64,000 nt of DNA from Candidatus Polarisedimenticolia bacterium (GCA_036004685.1 DASYRE010000006.1:1-64000); one strand, 5' to 3'. Shown: positions 29,765 through 40,854, counted from the stretch's first letter. Made by a program: numbers and translations. The notes: generated from the letters alone by a model not told the origin.

Positions 29765-31312
29765 ATGTCCTCCCACCGTATCGACGAGTTGCGCCGCCGC
29801 GACCGCGAGGCCGAAGCGGGCGGCGGCGAAGAGCGTACCGCCCGCCAGCACCGGGAGGGGAAGCTCACGGCCCGGGAGCGGGTCGACCTTCTCGTGGATC
29901 CGGGCAGCTTCGAGGAATTCGACAAGTTCGTCACGCACCGCTGCCTCGACTTCGGGATGGAGAAGACGCTCGTTCCCGGAGACGGCGTGGTCACCGGCCA
30001 CGGGCTCGTCGACGGCCGGCCGATCCTCCTGTTCGCCCAGGACTTCACGGTGTTCGGAGGATCGCTTTCGGAGACCTACGCCGCCAAGATCTGCAAGATC
30101 ATGGACCTGGCGATGCGGGTGGGAGCGCCGATCGTCGGGCTGAACGACTCGGGAGGGGCGCGCATCCAGGAAGGAGTCGTCAGCCTGGCCGGCTATGCCG
30201 ACATCTTCCTGAGGAACACCCTGGCGTCGGGGGTGGTGCCGCAGATTTCGGCTATCATGGGCCCCTGCGCGGGGGGCGCGGTCTATTCTCCGGCCATCAC
30301 CGATTTCAACGTGATGGTGGAGAAAACCTCCTACATGTTCATCACCGGCCCGGACGTGATTCGCACGGTCACGCACGAAGACGTCACGAAGGAGAAGCTG
30401 GGAGGCGCGGCGACGCACAACGAAGTGAGCGGAGTGGCTCATTTCGCGGCGCCGGACGATCAGGCCTGTCTGGCGCTCATCCGGGACCTGCTGGGGTATC
30501 TCCCTTCCAACAACATGGCGGACGCTCCCTACCGGGAAACCGGCGACGATCCGCTCCGGGAGGACCCCGAGCTGGATCACATGGTCCCCGAAAACCCCAA
30601 CCAGCCCTACGACATGAAGGGCCTGATCCAGCGCGTCGTGGACGGGGGGCAGCTCCTCGAGGTGCACGCCCGGTTCGCCCGCAACCTGATCGTTGGGTTC
30701 GGCCGCCTCGGCGGCCGGGTGGTCGGGATCGTGGCGAACCAGCCGGCGGTCCTCGCCGGAACACTGGACATCGACGCCTCGGTGAAGGGGGCGCGCTTCG
30801 TCCGTTTCTGCGACGCGTTCAACAGCCCTCTCGTCGTCTTCGAGGACGTTCCCGGTTTTCTTCCCGGCACGGCCCAGGAGTTCGGAGGAATCATCCGGCA
30901 CGGGGCCAAGCTGCTCTATGCCTTCGCGGAGGCGACTGTGCCCAAGATCACGGTCATCACCCGCAAGTCATACGGCGGGGCCTATTGCGTCATGGCCAGC
31001 AAGCACATTCGAACCGACCTCAACCTCGCCTTTCCCACCGCCGAGATCGCGGTGATGGGGCCCGAGGGGGCGGTCAACATCATCTATCGCCGCGAGCTGG
31101 AGGCCTCGAAAGAGGCTGAGAAGTTCCGGCGCGAGAAGATCGAGGAGTTCCGGGAGAAGTTCGCCAATCCGTACGTGGCCGCCCAGCGAGGCTTCGTGGA
31201 TGAAGTCATCGAGCCGCGGCTCACCCGCCGGAAGCTGATTCGCGGGCTGGCCCTGCTCGGCACGAAACGGGAACAGGGTCCGCCACGCAAGCACGGCAAT
31301 ATCCCTCTCTGA
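29765..31312 (+). CDS. acyl-CoA (propionyl-CoA) carboxylase, carboxyltransferase beta subunit
   Basis: 515 residues with tandem crotonase-fold carboxyltransferase halves. Oxyanion-hole/CoA segments: [24 protein letters not shown] and [16 protein letters not shown] in the N half, [47 protein letters not shown] in the C half. The ATVP and GGAY context resembles propionyl/methylmalonyl carboxyltransferases (PccB/MmdA) more than AccAD. Followed with a one-base overlap (TGATG) by the biotin carboxylase gene. Confidence 0.93.
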   Translation: MSSHRIDELRRRDREAEAGGGEERTARQHREGKLTARERVDLLVDPGSFEEFDKFVTHRCLDFGMEKTLVPGDGVVTGHGLVDGRPILLFAQDFTVFGGSLSETYAAKICKIMDLAMRVGAPIVGLNDSGGARIQEGVVSLAGYADIFLRNTLASGVVPQISAIMGPCAGGAVYSPAITDFNVMVEKTSYMFITGPDVIRTVTHEDVTKEKLGGAATHNEVSGVAHFAAPDDQACLALIRDLLGYLPSNNMADAPYRETGDDPLREDPELDHMVPENPNQPYDMKGLIQRVVDGGQLLEVHARFARNLIVGFGRLGGRVVGIVANQPAVLAGTLDIDASVKGARFVRFCDAFNSPLVVFEDVPGFLPGTAQEFGGIIRHGAKLLYAFAEATVPKITVITRKSYGGAYCVMASKHIRTDLNLAFPTAEIAVMGPEGAVNIIYRRELEASKEAEKFRREKIEEFREKFANPYVAAQRGFVDEVIEPRLTRRKLIRGLALLGTKREQGPPRKHGNIPL

Positions 31313-32874
31313 TGGCCCGCGCGCCCCGGCCTCCCGCTTCGCAATCCCCGATGTTCCGCAAGATCCTCATCGCCAATCGCGGCGAGATCGCGGTGCGGGT
31401 CATTCGAACCTGCCGGCGCCTGGGAATCTCGCCCGTCGCGGTCTTCTCCGAGGCCGACCGTCACGCCTTGCACGTCCGGATGGCGGACGCGGCCCTGGCG
31501 ATCGGTCCGGCGCCGGCCGCGCGCAGCTACTTGAACATCGAGGCCGTCCTGTCGGCCGCGCGGCAGTCGGGGGCCGAGGCCATCCATCCCGGTTACGGAT
31601 TCCTGGCCGAGAATCCCGAATTCGCCCGGGCGTGCAGCGATGCGGGAATCGTCTTCATCGGCCCGGACGCGTCGGCGATGCGAAAGCTCGGGAACAAGGT
31701 CGCGGCCCGGAAGCGGATGGCCGCCGCCGGCGTTCCGGTGGTCCCCGGACTGTCAGGATCCCGGCTGACGGTGTCACGGATCCGGGACTGGGCGAAGCGC
31801 GCGGGCTACCCCGTCCTTCTCAAGGCGGCTGCCGGCGGCGGAGGACGCGGCATGCGGATCGTGCGCTCGCCGGAGGAGCTGGCCGATGCTTTCGCCGCCG
31901 CGCGGAGCGAGGCGTTGAGCGCCTTCGGCGACGGCACGGTGTTCGCGGAGCGTTACCTCGAGGAATCGCGTCACATCGAGGTCCAGGTGCTGATGGATCG
32001 GCAGGGAAGGGGAGTCTCGCTGGGGGAGCGCGAATGCTCGATCCAGCGCCGCCACCAGAAGCTGGTGGAGGAAACCCCCTCGCCCGTCGTCGACGAGAGG
32101 ATCCGCCGCCGCCTCGGCTCGTACGCGCTAAAGGCCTGCCGGGCCGCCCGGTACCTGAACGCGGGAACGGTGGAATTCATCCGCGACGCCCGGGGCCGGT
32201 TCTACTTCCTGGAAATCAACGCCCGCCTCCAGGTGGAGCATCCCATCACGGAGGCGGTCACCGGCGTGGATCTCGTCGAATCACAGATTCGCATCGCCGC
32301 CGGCGCGCCGCTGGATCTCCCGTCCCGGCCCCTCCGGCCGCGGGGCTGGGCGCTCGAATGCCGGATTCAAGCGGAGGACCCGGCCCAGGACTTCCGTCCC
32401 TCGCCGGGGAAGATCCTGCTCTACCGACCTTCCTCGGGACCGGGGGTCCGCGTGGACAGCGGCGTGACCGAGGGTGACGAAGTCTCGCTCCACTATGACT
32501 CCCTGCTCGCGAAACTGATCGCCTCGGGCCGGAACCGGGAGGAAGCGATCGGCAGGATGGCGCAAGCTCTCTCGGAGTTTCGGATCGCCGGGATCCCCAC
32601 CACGCTCGCTTTTCATCGCCGGGTCATGGGCGATCCGGCCTTCCGGACGGGCGGGATCGATACAGGATATGTCCGTAGGCTTCTGGCCCAACCCGAGCGG
32701 GAGCCTGAAGCCGAGGCCCAAGCCGCCGCCCTGGTCGCGGCGGCGCATCTTCGGACGACCGCCGCGGGCAGGCGCTCGCTCGAGGCAGCTGCCGCGCCGG
32801 ATTTCCGCCTTCGGGCGGGCCGTGGCACGGGCTGGGAAAGGGGTTTTCCGCGGGATCCCTGGAGATTGGGATGA
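31312..32874 (+). CDS. acyl-CoA carboxylase, biotin carboxylase subunit
   Basis: 520 residues: an ATP-grasp biotin carboxylase (~14-460) followed by a short, Ala-rich linker tail without a lipoyl domain. Motifs: ILIANRGEIAVRVIRTCRRLGI, HPGYGFLAENPEFA, KAAAGGGGRGMR (ATP loop), RHIEVQVLMD, ECSIQRRHQKLVEE and EFIRDARGRFYFLEINARLQVEHPITE. It carboxylates biotin on the carrier protein encoded next. The ATG overlaps the previous stop; an internal ATG at 31351 would give the usual family N-terminus. Confidence 0.95.
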   Translation: MARAPRPPASQSPMFRKILIANRGEIAVRVIRTCRRLGISPVAVFSEADRHALHVRMADAALAIGPAPAARSYLNIEAVLSAARQSGAEAIHPGYGFLAENPEFARACSDAGIVFIGPDASAMRKLGNKVAARKRMAAAGVPVVPGLSGSRLTVSRIRDWAKRAGYPVLLKAAAGGGGRGMRIVRSPEELADAFAAARSEALSAFGDGTVFAERYLEESRHIEVQVLMDRQGRGVSLGERECSIQRRHQKLVEETPSPVVDERIRRRLGSYALKACRAARYLNAGTVEFIRDARGRFYFLEINARLQVEHPITEAVTGVDLVESQIRIAAGAPLDLPSRPLRPRGWALECRIQAEDPAQDFRPSPGKILLYRPSSGPGVRVDSGVTEGDEVSLHYDSLLAKLIASGRNREEAIGRMAQALSEFRIAGIPTTLAFHRRVMGDPAFRTGGIDTGYVRRLLAQPEREPEAEAQAAALVAAAHLRTTAAGRRSLEAAAAPDFRLRAGRGTGWERGFPRDPWRLG

Positions 32875-33368
32875 AACTGGAGGCGACCCTCGGCGGCAGG
32901 CGCCGGAGCCTCGAGCTTCGCTCTGTGGGATCCGGCTACGAAGGGCGGCTGGACGGCCGGTCCCTCGAAGCGGAGATTCTCGAAAGCCACGGACGTCTCC
33001 TGACGGTGCGGGTGGGAAGCCGGGTCTTCGAGATCAGCTGGTGGCGCGAGGGAGGGGCGTGCCACATGGACCTGGGAGGACCGCCCGTCACGGTCGAGTT
33101 CCTCGAACCCCACGAGCGCGCGGCGGCCCGCCAAGGCGCGCCGGAGGAGAGGGCGAAGAGGGAGATTCGAGCGGCCATGCCCGGGAAGGTCGTCGCCGTC
33201 AAGGTCAAGCAAGGAGAGGAGGTCCGCCAGGGTCAGGGGCTCGTGGTCGTCGAAGCGATGAAGATGGAGAACGAAGTCCCTTCTCCCAAGACGGGCAAAG
33301 TGACCGCGCTCGAAGTGGTGCCCGGCCAGACGATCGAGAAGGGGGCGCTCCTCCTTTCGATCGAGTGA
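32871..33368 (+). CDS. biotin carboxyl carrier protein of acyl-CoA carboxylase
   Basis: 165 residues. The N-terminal ~90 residues are a small beta-rich domain; the C-terminal ~70 form a biotinyl/lipoyl domain with the biotinylation site EAMKMENEV. Separate carrier, carboxylase and carboxyltransferase genes form the complete heteromeric enzyme. The ATG overlaps the previous stop (ATGA). Confidence 0.94.
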   Translation: MKLEATLGGRRRSLELRSVGSGYEGRLDGRSLEAEILESHGRLLTVRVGSRVFEISWWREGGACHMDLGGPPVTVEFLEPHERAAARQGAPEERAKREIRAAMPGKVVAVKVKQGEEVRQGQGLVVVEAMKMENEVPSPKTGKVTALEVVPGQTIEKGALLLSIE

Positions 33369-33392
33369 CCCTCCGGCGCCTCGCGGAAAAGA

Positions 33393-33416
33393 AAAGGGCG
33401 GCCGTAGCCGCCCTTT
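33393..33416. terminator. bidirectional rho-independent terminator
   Basis: AAAGGGCGGC-CGTA-GCCGCCCTTT: a 7-bp G/C stem with flanking A and T runs on both sides, between the convergent carboxylase operon and the HU gene. Confidence 0.88.
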
Positions 33417-33438
33417 CCATTGCCGATTCTCGGAGCGC

Positions 33439-33711
33439 CTATTTGATGGCGCCGGCGAGCTCCTTGCCGGGACGGAACCGAGCCACCCGGCGCGCCTTGA
33501 TCTGAATCTCTTCTCCGGTCTGCGGGTTGCGGCCGACCCGAGCCTTGCGCTTCGACACCGAGAAAGTGCCGAATCCGACGAGAGCCACCCTCTCGCCCTT
33601 CTTCAGAGACTTCGTCACACCGTCCACCAATGAGTCCAGGGTCTTTCCGGCCGCCGTCTTGCTGATGCGCGCGTCTTTGGCAATCTTCTCGATCAGGTCA
33701 GCCTTGTTCAT
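33439..33711 (-). CDS. HU-family DNA-binding protein
   Basis: 90 residues, standard HU size: [14 protein letters not shown] at the start, [28 protein letters not shown] forming the DNA-binding arm and FRPGKEL at the end. Nucleoid protein that bends DNA as a dimer. GGAGGA lies before the ATG, and a promoter at 33731-33760 serves it alone. Confidence 0.97.
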   Translation of the reverse strand: MNKADLIEKIAKDARISKTAAGKTLDSLVDGVTKSLKKGERVALVGFGTFSVSKRKARVGRNPQTGEEIQIKARRVARFRPGKELAGAIK

Positions 33712-33730
33712 CAGGATCCTCCAACGAATC

Positions 33731-33760
33731 GTTATAGGAAGCCGCGGAACGGCCTGTAAA
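33731..33760 (-). promoter_or_regulatory. promoter of the HU gene
   Basis: On the minus strand TTTACA (33760-33755), 18-base spacer, TATAAC (33736-33731). Start near 33724, about 13 bases before the HU ATG. Confidence 0.6.
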
Positions 33761-33898
33761 TACCATCAGGTTCGCGCTCTGTCAAGAGGAATTTCAAGAG
33801 CAGCGCGGCTTCCGGAGAAACGGTGGCGGCGAACGCGGGTCCGACGACCGGTTCGATGGTCCCAAGACACCGGACGGCCGCCAGGGATGCGGTCGGGC

Positions 33899-34789
33899 TC
33901 AGCGCGGCCAGCGCGCGTCGGCCAGGATGGCCAGGAAGAAGAATATGCTGACGTAGCCGTTCACAGTGAAGAAAGCGCGATTGACTCGTGACAAGTCGTT
34001 CGGTTTCACCAAAGTGTGCTCGTACGCCAGCAAAGCGCCCGTCATGAGCACTCCGAACAGGTAGATGATCCCCAGGTGAAGAAGGGATCCCACGCGAAGG
34101 AGCGTGACGATCATCGCAAAGTGGGCGAAACGCGAGAGCCAGAGCGCGCGCCGGATCCCCCAGCGCCCCGGAATGGAATGGAGGCCCGCCCTCCGATCGA
34201 ACTCGACGTCCTGACACGCATAAATGATGTCGAATCCGGCGGTCCAGAGCAGGACGGCCAGGCCCAGCAGCAAGGGAGCCGCCTGAATGTCGCCGCGGAC
34301 GGCGATCCACGCCCCGAGCGGGGCGCATCCCAGACTCGCCCCCAGAAGAAGGTGCGAGGCCCACGTGAAGCGCTTCGCGTAGGAGTAGAGGAGAATCATC
34401 GCCAGGACGGGAAAGGAGAGCGAGAAGGCGAGGCGGTTCAGGCGGGCGGCCGAAAACACGAAAAGCAGCGACGCCATCGACAGGAAGAGCCAGGCGAAGC
34501 GGCGGGTGAGCGCGCCGGTCACCAGGGGGCGTCCGCGCGTCCTCGGGTTCCGCGCGTCGTAGGGCTGATCGACCAGCCGGTTGAAGGTCATGGCGGCGCT
34601 GCGGGCGCCCACCATGGCCAGCAAGATCCATCCGAGCTCCTCCAGGGACGGGATCCCTTTTTGCGCCAGCACCGCCCCGGCGAAGGCGAAGGGAAGCGCG
34701 AACACGGTGTGCTCGAACTGGATCATCCGCAGGGTTTCCCGGAAATGCCGGGAGGCGCCTTGGAGGACGGCCGGGAAGCCTGAGGTCAA
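33899..34789 (-). CDS. UbiA-family prenyltransferase (MqnP-like)
   Basis: 296 residues from a TTG at 34789 that overlaps the ubiX stop (TTGA); a shorter start is ATG 34726. Integral membrane enzyme with about eight helices and the two Asp motifs that bind Mg-prenyl diphosphate: NRLVDQPYDARN and DVEFDRRAG. The N-terminal MIQFEHTVFALPFAFAGA is typical of the ubiA-like group linked to menaquinone synthesis (MqnP of the futalosine route), which I infer; 4-hydroxybenzoate prenyltransferase is the alternative. Paired with ubiX. Confidence 0.9.
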   Translation of the reverse strand: MTSGFPAVLQGASRHFRETLRMIQFEHTVFALPFAFAGAVLAQKGIPSLEELGWILLAMVGARSAAMTFNRLVDQPYDARNPRTRGRPLVTGALTRRFAWLFLSMASLLFVFSAARLNRLAFSLSFPVLAMILLYSYAKRFTWASHLLLGASLGCAPLGAWIAVRGDIQAAPLLLGLAVLLWTAGFDIIYACQDVEFDRRAGLHSIPGRWGIRRALWLSRFAHFAMIVTLLRVGSLLHLGIIYLFGVLMTGALLAYEHTLVKPNDLSRVNRAFFTVNGYVSIFFFLAILADARWPR

Positions 34790-35382
34790 GCTCCCCACCG
34801 CTTGCCGAGAGAATGCTCGAGACCGAGGAGATCGAGGATGCGCGCCGTGAACTGCTCGACAATCGACTTCACGTCGGCGGGAAGAGTGTAGAAAGAGGGA
34901 GTCAATGGAAACACCACGGCCCCCGCTTCGGAGAGGGCCAGCAAGTTCCGTAGGTGGATGCCGTTGAGGGGCGTCTCGCGCACGGCAAGGATCAAGGGCC
35001 GGCGCTCTTTCAGCGTGACGTCGGCGGCGCGATGGATCAAGTTGGCGGTCGCGCCGCTGGCGATCGCTCCCAAGGTTCCCGCGCTGCAGGGAATGACGAC
35101 CATTCCCCGGACCGGGTACGTCCCGCTGGATATAGGGGCGGCCATGTTGTCGGGCGAATGGAAAACGACGCGCGGGGACGGATCTCCCGCCAGCGCTCGC
35201 CGCAAGTCGGCTTCGCCCGTTCCGTCCACCTTCAGCTCGGCCCGAATCGTTTGGGCGGCGAAGCGGGACATCACGACGTGGAGCCGCTTCACGGCGGGCA
35301 GGCTGGCCATCGCGCGGATTAGATCCTGGGCACAAAGGGCTCCCGAGGCCCCGGTGACGCCGATCACGTACTCGGCCATCAT
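34786..35382 (-). CDS. ubiX: flavin prenyltransferase UbiX
   Basis: 198 residues. GVTGASGALCAQDLIRAM FMN-binding loop at the N-terminus, VIPCSAGTLGAIASGATANLIHRAADVTLKERRPLILAVRETPL with the prenyl/FMN site. It makes prenylated FMN for UbiD-type decarboxylases. Operon with the prenyltransferase; its ATG overlaps the PilZ gene stop by 4 bases. Confidence 0.95.
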   Translation of the reverse strand: MMAEYVIGVTGASGALCAQDLIRAMASLPAVKRLHVVMSRFAAQTIRAELKVDGTGEADLRRALAGDPSPRVVFHSPDNMAAPISSGTYPVRGMVVIPCSAGTLGAIASGATANLIHRAADVTLKERRPLILAVRETPLNGIHLRNLLALSEAGAVVFPLTPSFYTLPADVKSIVEQFTARILDLLGLEHSLGKRWGA

Positions 35383-35747
35383 GTTGCCTGGGGCTGGATT
35401 GCCAGGTAGCGCGCCAGGGCGGCTCGATCCTGCTGCTCCATCCGGGAGAAAAAGAGAGCCATCTCGAACGAGCCCGCTCCCGAATCGGGGGAAGGGGGAT
35501 CGACACGCACCACCACCGCTTCCGCCTTGACGGGCCGCGGCCTCGATTCGACCCCGGCTTCCGGGGGAAGGTGCAGCGTGACCTCCACGCGAGTCATCAG
35601 CGGCATGAAACGGCCGGTGATGACGTGGGCCCCTCCCAGGCTGAGATTGGTGGTCGCCATCTCGACCGAACCGGTCTCGAAGAAGGATCGAAGCGTGAGG
35701 CGATCATGAACCCGAGGATGGCGCCGCTTTTCCTCAGAACCGATCAT
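35379..35747 (-). CDS. PilZ-domain protein
   Basis: 122 residues from ATG 35747. A single PilZ domain with the c-di-GMP-binding RRHPR motif near the N-terminus (~8-12) and NLSLGGAHV (the D/NxSxxG motif) about 30 residues later, followed by beta strands and a C-terminal helix (RMEQQDRAALARYL). Likely a c-di-GMP receptor without a fused output. First in a PilZ-ubiX-ubiA run; no functional tie to quinone genes is obvious. Confidence 0.88.
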   Translation of the reverse strand: MIGSEEKRRHPRVHDRLTLRSFFETGSVEMATTNLSLGGAHVITGRFMPLMTRVEVTLHLPPEAGVESRPRPVKAEAVVVRVDPPSPDSGAGSFEMALFFSRMEQQDRAALARYLAIQPQAT

Positions 35748-35883
35748 GGTGGGGACTCCGGCTGAATGGAATTTTCGGCCCTCTCGATGGGAAGGTCGCC
35801 AGGACGGCGCAATGGCAGGAGCGGAGTTTAGGAGATGCCGTTCCACCTTGTCAAGGAAGGTTCCGGGGGGCCGAGGATCGCCA

Positions 35884-35892
35884 TGCTATAAT
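35884..35892 (+). promoter_or_regulatory. extended -10 promoter of larB
   Basis: TGC-TATAAT with a perfect -10 hexamer at 35887-35892; no credible -35 at 16-18 bases. Start near 35899, about 13 bases before the GTG. Confidence 0.6.
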
Positions 35893-35911
35893 CCGCGCCC
35901 TCGGAGAAAGC

Positions 35912-36682
35912 GTGGAAAAGAAGAGGATACGGGCCCTCCTTCAAGCGCTCCGCCAGGGCGATCTGAGCGTCGAGGAAGCGCTCCGGCGGCTCCATTTCCT
36001 GCCTTTCGAGGATCTCGGGTTCGCGAAGGTCGATCATCACCGCCAGCTACGGCGCGGGTTTCCCGAGGTCATCTTCGGCCAGGGAAAGTCTCCGAAGCAG
36101 ATTCTCGCCATCATCCGCAGCCTGCGGGCCGACGGAGCGCCGGTGATGGTCACGCGCCTCCCCCCACGTGCCTCCCGGCAGATCCGTGCTTCCTTTCCGC
36201 GCGCCGTCTACCATCGTGACGCGCGAACCCTCGTCCTGCTTCCACGAGGGTGGAAAGCGGGAACGCGGCGCGGCATCGCCGTCCTCGCGGCGGGCACTTC
36301 CGACGTTCCGGTGGCCGAAGAGGCGGCGATCACCGCCGAATTGATGGGCAACCGGGTCGAAAGGGTCTATGACGTGGGGGTCGCGGGATTGCACCGGCTC
36401 CTGGCCCATCAAGAGATTCTACATTCGGCCAAGGTATTGATCGTGGTGGCCGGAATGGAGGGGGCTCTCCCGAGCGTCGTCGCCGGCCTGGTGGAGGCTC
36501 CGGTTATTGCCGTGCCGACCAGTATCGGCTATGGTGCCAGCTTCGGCGGTCTGACGGCGCTTCTCAGCATGCTGAACTCGTGCGCCGGGGGGGTAGTATC
36601 CGTCAACATAGATAATGGATTTGGCGCCGGATTCTCGGCCGGACTGATAAATCGCGCCGGCTACCCTCCGGAGGGCGACTAG
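35912..36682 (+). CDS. larB: nickel-pincer cofactor biosynthesis protein LarB
   Basis: 256 residues from GTG 35912 with GGAG upstream. The C-terminal half is PurE-like (IAVLAAGTSDVPVAEEAAITAELMGNRVERVYDVGVAG, VVAGMEGALPSVVAGL, PTSIGYGASFGGLTALLSML). N-terminal segment FAKVDHHRQLRRGFPEVIFGQGK is characteristic of LarB. LarB carboxylates nicotinic acid adenine dinucleotide in the first step to the pincer cofactor of lactate racemase-type enzymes. larA, larC and larE are not in this window. Confidence 0.93.
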   Translation: MEKKRIRALLQALRQGDLSVEEALRRLHFLPFEDLGFAKVDHHRQLRRGFPEVIFGQGKSPKQILAIIRSLRADGAPVMVTRLPPRASRQIRASFPRAVYHRDARTLVLLPRGWKAGTRRGIAVLAAGTSDVPVAEEAAITAELMGNRVERVYDVGVAGLHRLLAHQEILHSAKVLIVVAGMEGALPSVVAGLVEAPVIAVPTSIGYGASFGGLTALLSMLNSCAGGVVSVNIDNGFGAGFSAGLINRAGYPPEGD

Positions 36683-36753
36683 ACCCCAGGCTTCCTCCCC
36701 AAACCATTCCAAAATCTTGACATGTCGCTTCCGTGATATTTGAAACCCGTTTC

Positions 36754-36782
36754 TTGACAAAAGTTAAGGCCGGGCATATATT
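36754..36782 (+). promoter_or_regulatory. promoter of rpsU-dnaG-rpoD
   Basis: Consensus TTGACA (36754-36759), 17-base spacer, TATATT (36777-36782). Start near 36789, giving a ~170-base leader. The best sigma-70-type promoter in the window. Confidence 0.82.
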
Positions 36783-36960
36783 TATGACGTATTGGACCGT
36801 AGCCACCATGAGTTCGGGAACCGCACCTTCTTCCGCAACTCGGATAGAGTAACCCCACAGTCGGCTCGACAATACTGCCCTGTTCCGTCCGCTCAAGGGC
36901 CAGTCAGGCGGCCCTTCCGGGCGGAGAAGGCAATCCTATAGAGAAGGGGGGTAGGCATGG

Positions 36961-37167
36961 ATGCCCTTGGTTAGGGTGAGGGAGGACGAATCCCTCGAGA
37001 ACGCATTGAGGCGTTTCAAGAGAAAGTGCGAGAAATCGGGCATTCTTTCGGAAGTCAAAAAGCGCCAGCATTACCTTAAGCCCAGCCAGAAGCGCAAGAT
37101 CAAGGCTCTCGCGGCCCGCAAGAAGGCGCTGAAGCGGCTCGCTCAGGAACGGCGTTACAACGATTAG
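36961..37167 (+). CDS. rpsU: 30S ribosomal protein S21
   Basis: 68 residues: [29 protein letters not shown], then basic [16 protein letters not shown]. Usual length and sequence. First gene of the macromolecular-synthesis operon with primase and sigma-70. AAGGGGG lies upstream of the ATG. Confidence 0.97.
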   Translation: MPLVRVREDESLENALRRFKRKCEKSGILSEVKKRQHYLKPSQKRKIKALAARKKALKRLAQERRYND

Positions 37168-37244
37168 TCCCCCGGACCTCCGGCGGGTTTATGCACTCGC
37201 GGCGAGGGCCGGATCGGCAGCGGATTCCCCGGGGAGTTTACGCG

Positions 37245-39014
37245 ATGACTCCCAGATCCGATGGTGATTTTCTGGAAACGGTCCGCGCCAGCGCGGACAT
37301 CCGGGAGATCATCTCCGGCTGCGTGCAGCTCAAGAAGATTGGAGGGCGTTACCGCGGTCTGTGTCCGTTCCATTCGGAAAAGACTCCGTCGTTCCACGTC
37401 GACCCGGGCAAGCAGCTCTTCTACTGTTTCGGGTGCGGCACCGGCGGCGACGTATTCAAGTTCCTGATGCTCTTTGAAAAAGTCGACTTTCCGGAAGCGC
37501 TGCGAATCCTGGCGCGCCGCTATGGGATTCCGGAGCCCGAGCGAAACGCCGCGGGCTACTCGGAAAGACAGGCGCTTCTGAAGCTCCTCCGCGCGGCTCT
37601 CGAGTTCTTTAGGGAGAACCTCCGGAAAGGCTCGGGGGCCGACGCGGCGCGGCGCTACGCGAAGGAGCGGGGCCTCTCGGCGGAGACGATCGACAGCTTT
37701 CAGGTCGGATTCGCTCCCGCGAGATGGGACGGCCTGAAAGCCCATCTCCTGAAGGCCGGATTTCCGGAGCGCCAGTTGCTCGCCGCGGGCGTGCTCGTCA
37801 AAGCGGAGAATTCGGACCGCACCTACGATCGTTTCCGGAACCGGCTGATCTTTCCGATTCATTCCCTTCGGGAGGAGTGCCTCGGGTTCGGAGGCAGGAT
37901 CCTTGGGGAAGGAGAGCCGAAGTATCTCAACTCGCCGGAGACCCCTCTTTTCCACAAGGGGGAGGTGCTCTATGGCCTGAATCGGACCGCGGAGGAAATC
38001 CGGAAGCGGGAAGAAGCGATCCTGGTGGAGGGCTATCTCGATTTTCTCAGTCTCTATCAGTCGGGGTTCCGAAACCTGGCGGCCGTGCTGGGCACCGGTT
38101 TTTCGGCCAACCACGCCCGGCTTCTCGGGCGTTTCGCGCGCCGGGCGATCGTCAATTTCGATCCCGATTCCGCGGGACAAGCCGCCACGCGCCGAAGCCT
38201 CGACGTTCTTCTGGAGTCGGGATTCGAAGTCCGGGTGCTGCGGCTCCCCGGCGGAAAGGATCCCGATCGGTTCGTGCGCGAGGAAGGGGCGGAGGCGTAC
38301 CGGCGTCTGTCTGAGAATGCTCCGTCCTACCTCGAGTACCTGGCGCACGAGGCGGCGGGAAAAGTCGATTTGAGCTCGGCCGCTGGAAAGATCGAGGCGT
38401 TGAATCTGGTTCTTCCTTATGTGGCCCGGCTGGAGAACGCCGTGGCCAGGTCCGAACAGGTGAAACTCCTTTCGAGCCTATTTCGTATCCAGGACGCGAT
38501 CGTTCTCCAGGAATTGAAGTCGACGGTCGCCGGCCGGAAAACGAATCTGAAATCGATTCCTCTGGAAGGGACAATTGGAGCCTCTTCCGGAAGCCCCGCG
38601 GCCCGGCTCGTCCGGATCTTGATTGACGAGCCCGAGGCCCGGCGGACGCTCCTCCCCGTCCTGAGGGACGAGGACCTCGAAGGAAGCGAAGTCGAGAGGA
38701 TCTGGCACGTTGTCCGGGACTTGGCCCGATCGGGCGCGGAAATCAGCTATCCACGGATCGGCTCGCTCCTGCCCGACCCCGCGGATCAGGCGTTTCTGGT
38801 GAAGCTGGCAGCCCTTCCGGGCCCCGCTCTGAGCGTTGGCGACGGGGAAGAATGCCTCAAGAGTCTTCGCCGGCGGCCCCTGGCACGAAGGATGCAGGCT
38901 TTACAGGAGCGGTTGGAGCAGGCGCCCGCGGGTTCGAACGTTGACGATCTGCTCCGGAAGAAGATGGATCTGAGAAGGGAAATGCGAGCGTTGAAGAACC
39001 CTCCGGCCCCCTGA
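37245..39014 (+). CDS. dnaG: DNA primase
   Basis: 589 residues from ATG 37245 with GGGGAG upstream. N-terminal zinc-binding domain CPFH...CFGC (GLCPFHSEKTPSFHVDPGKQ and LFYCFGCGTGGDVF), RNA-polymerase core with the TOPRIM fold (EAILVEGYLDFLSLYQSG, NFDPDSAGQAATRRS) and a C-terminal helicase-binding region. Synthesises RNA primers at the fork. Located 77 bases after rpsU. Confidence 0.97.
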   Translation: MTPRSDGDFLETVRASADIREIISGCVQLKKIGGRYRGLCPFHSEKTPSFHVDPGKQLFYCFGCGTGGDVFKFLMLFEKVDFPEALRILARRYGIPEPERNAAGYSERQALLKLLRAALEFFRENLRKGSGADAARRYAKERGLSAETIDSFQVGFAPARWDGLKAHLLKAGFPERQLLAAGVLVKAENSDRTYDRFRNRLIFPIHSLREECLGFGGRILGEGEPKYLNSPETPLFHKGEVLYGLNRTAEEIRKREEAILVEGYLDFLSLYQSGFRNLAAVLGTGFSANHARLLGRFARRAIVNFDPDSAGQAATRRSLDVLLESGFEVRVLRLPGGKDPDRFVREEGAEAYRRLSENAPSYLEYLAHEAAGKVDLSSAAGKIEALNLVLPYVARLENAVARSEQVKLLSSLFRIQDAIVLQELKSTVAGRKTNLKSIPLEGTIGASSGSPAARLVRILIDEPEARRTLLPVLRDEDLEGSEVERIWHVVRDLARSGAEISYPRIGSLLPDPADQAFLVKLAALPGPALSVGDGEECLKSLRRRPLARRMQALQERLEQAPAGSNVDDLLRKKMDLRREMRALKNPPAP

Positions 39015-39077
39015 GCCGGTCGTCGCGTTCCCAGGACCACCGGCCTTTGAGCCGGTGCCACAGCAAGGAGGCCCTGA

Positions 39078-40766
<1,689 letters not shown>

Positions 40767-40790
40767 TCGGGCGTCTTCGGAAGTACGATC

Positions 40791-40817
40791 GGGCCGGCCT
40801 TCGGGCCGGCCCTTTTT
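40791..40817 (+). terminator. rho-independent terminator of rpsU-dnaG-rpoD
   Basis: GGGCCGGCC-TTCG-GGCCGGCCC followed by TTTTT: a 9-bp G/C stem closed by a UUCG tetraloop, 25 bases after the rpoD stop. Confidence 0.95.
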
Positions 40818-40854
40818 GCTTCAGGCGCCGACCGGCGCGCGAGGATCCTCCCGG

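Noticed and set aside
34790-35506. Upstream extension of the UbiA-like frame to 35506
   Set aside because: It lies antiphase over ubiX and has no prenyltransferase similarity; the TTGA overlap start fits the family length.
36717-36750. Second TTGACA upstream of rpsU
   Set aside because: The nearest -10-like hexamer (TATTTG) is at 14-base spacing; the TTGACA at 36754 with TATATT at 17 bases is far better.
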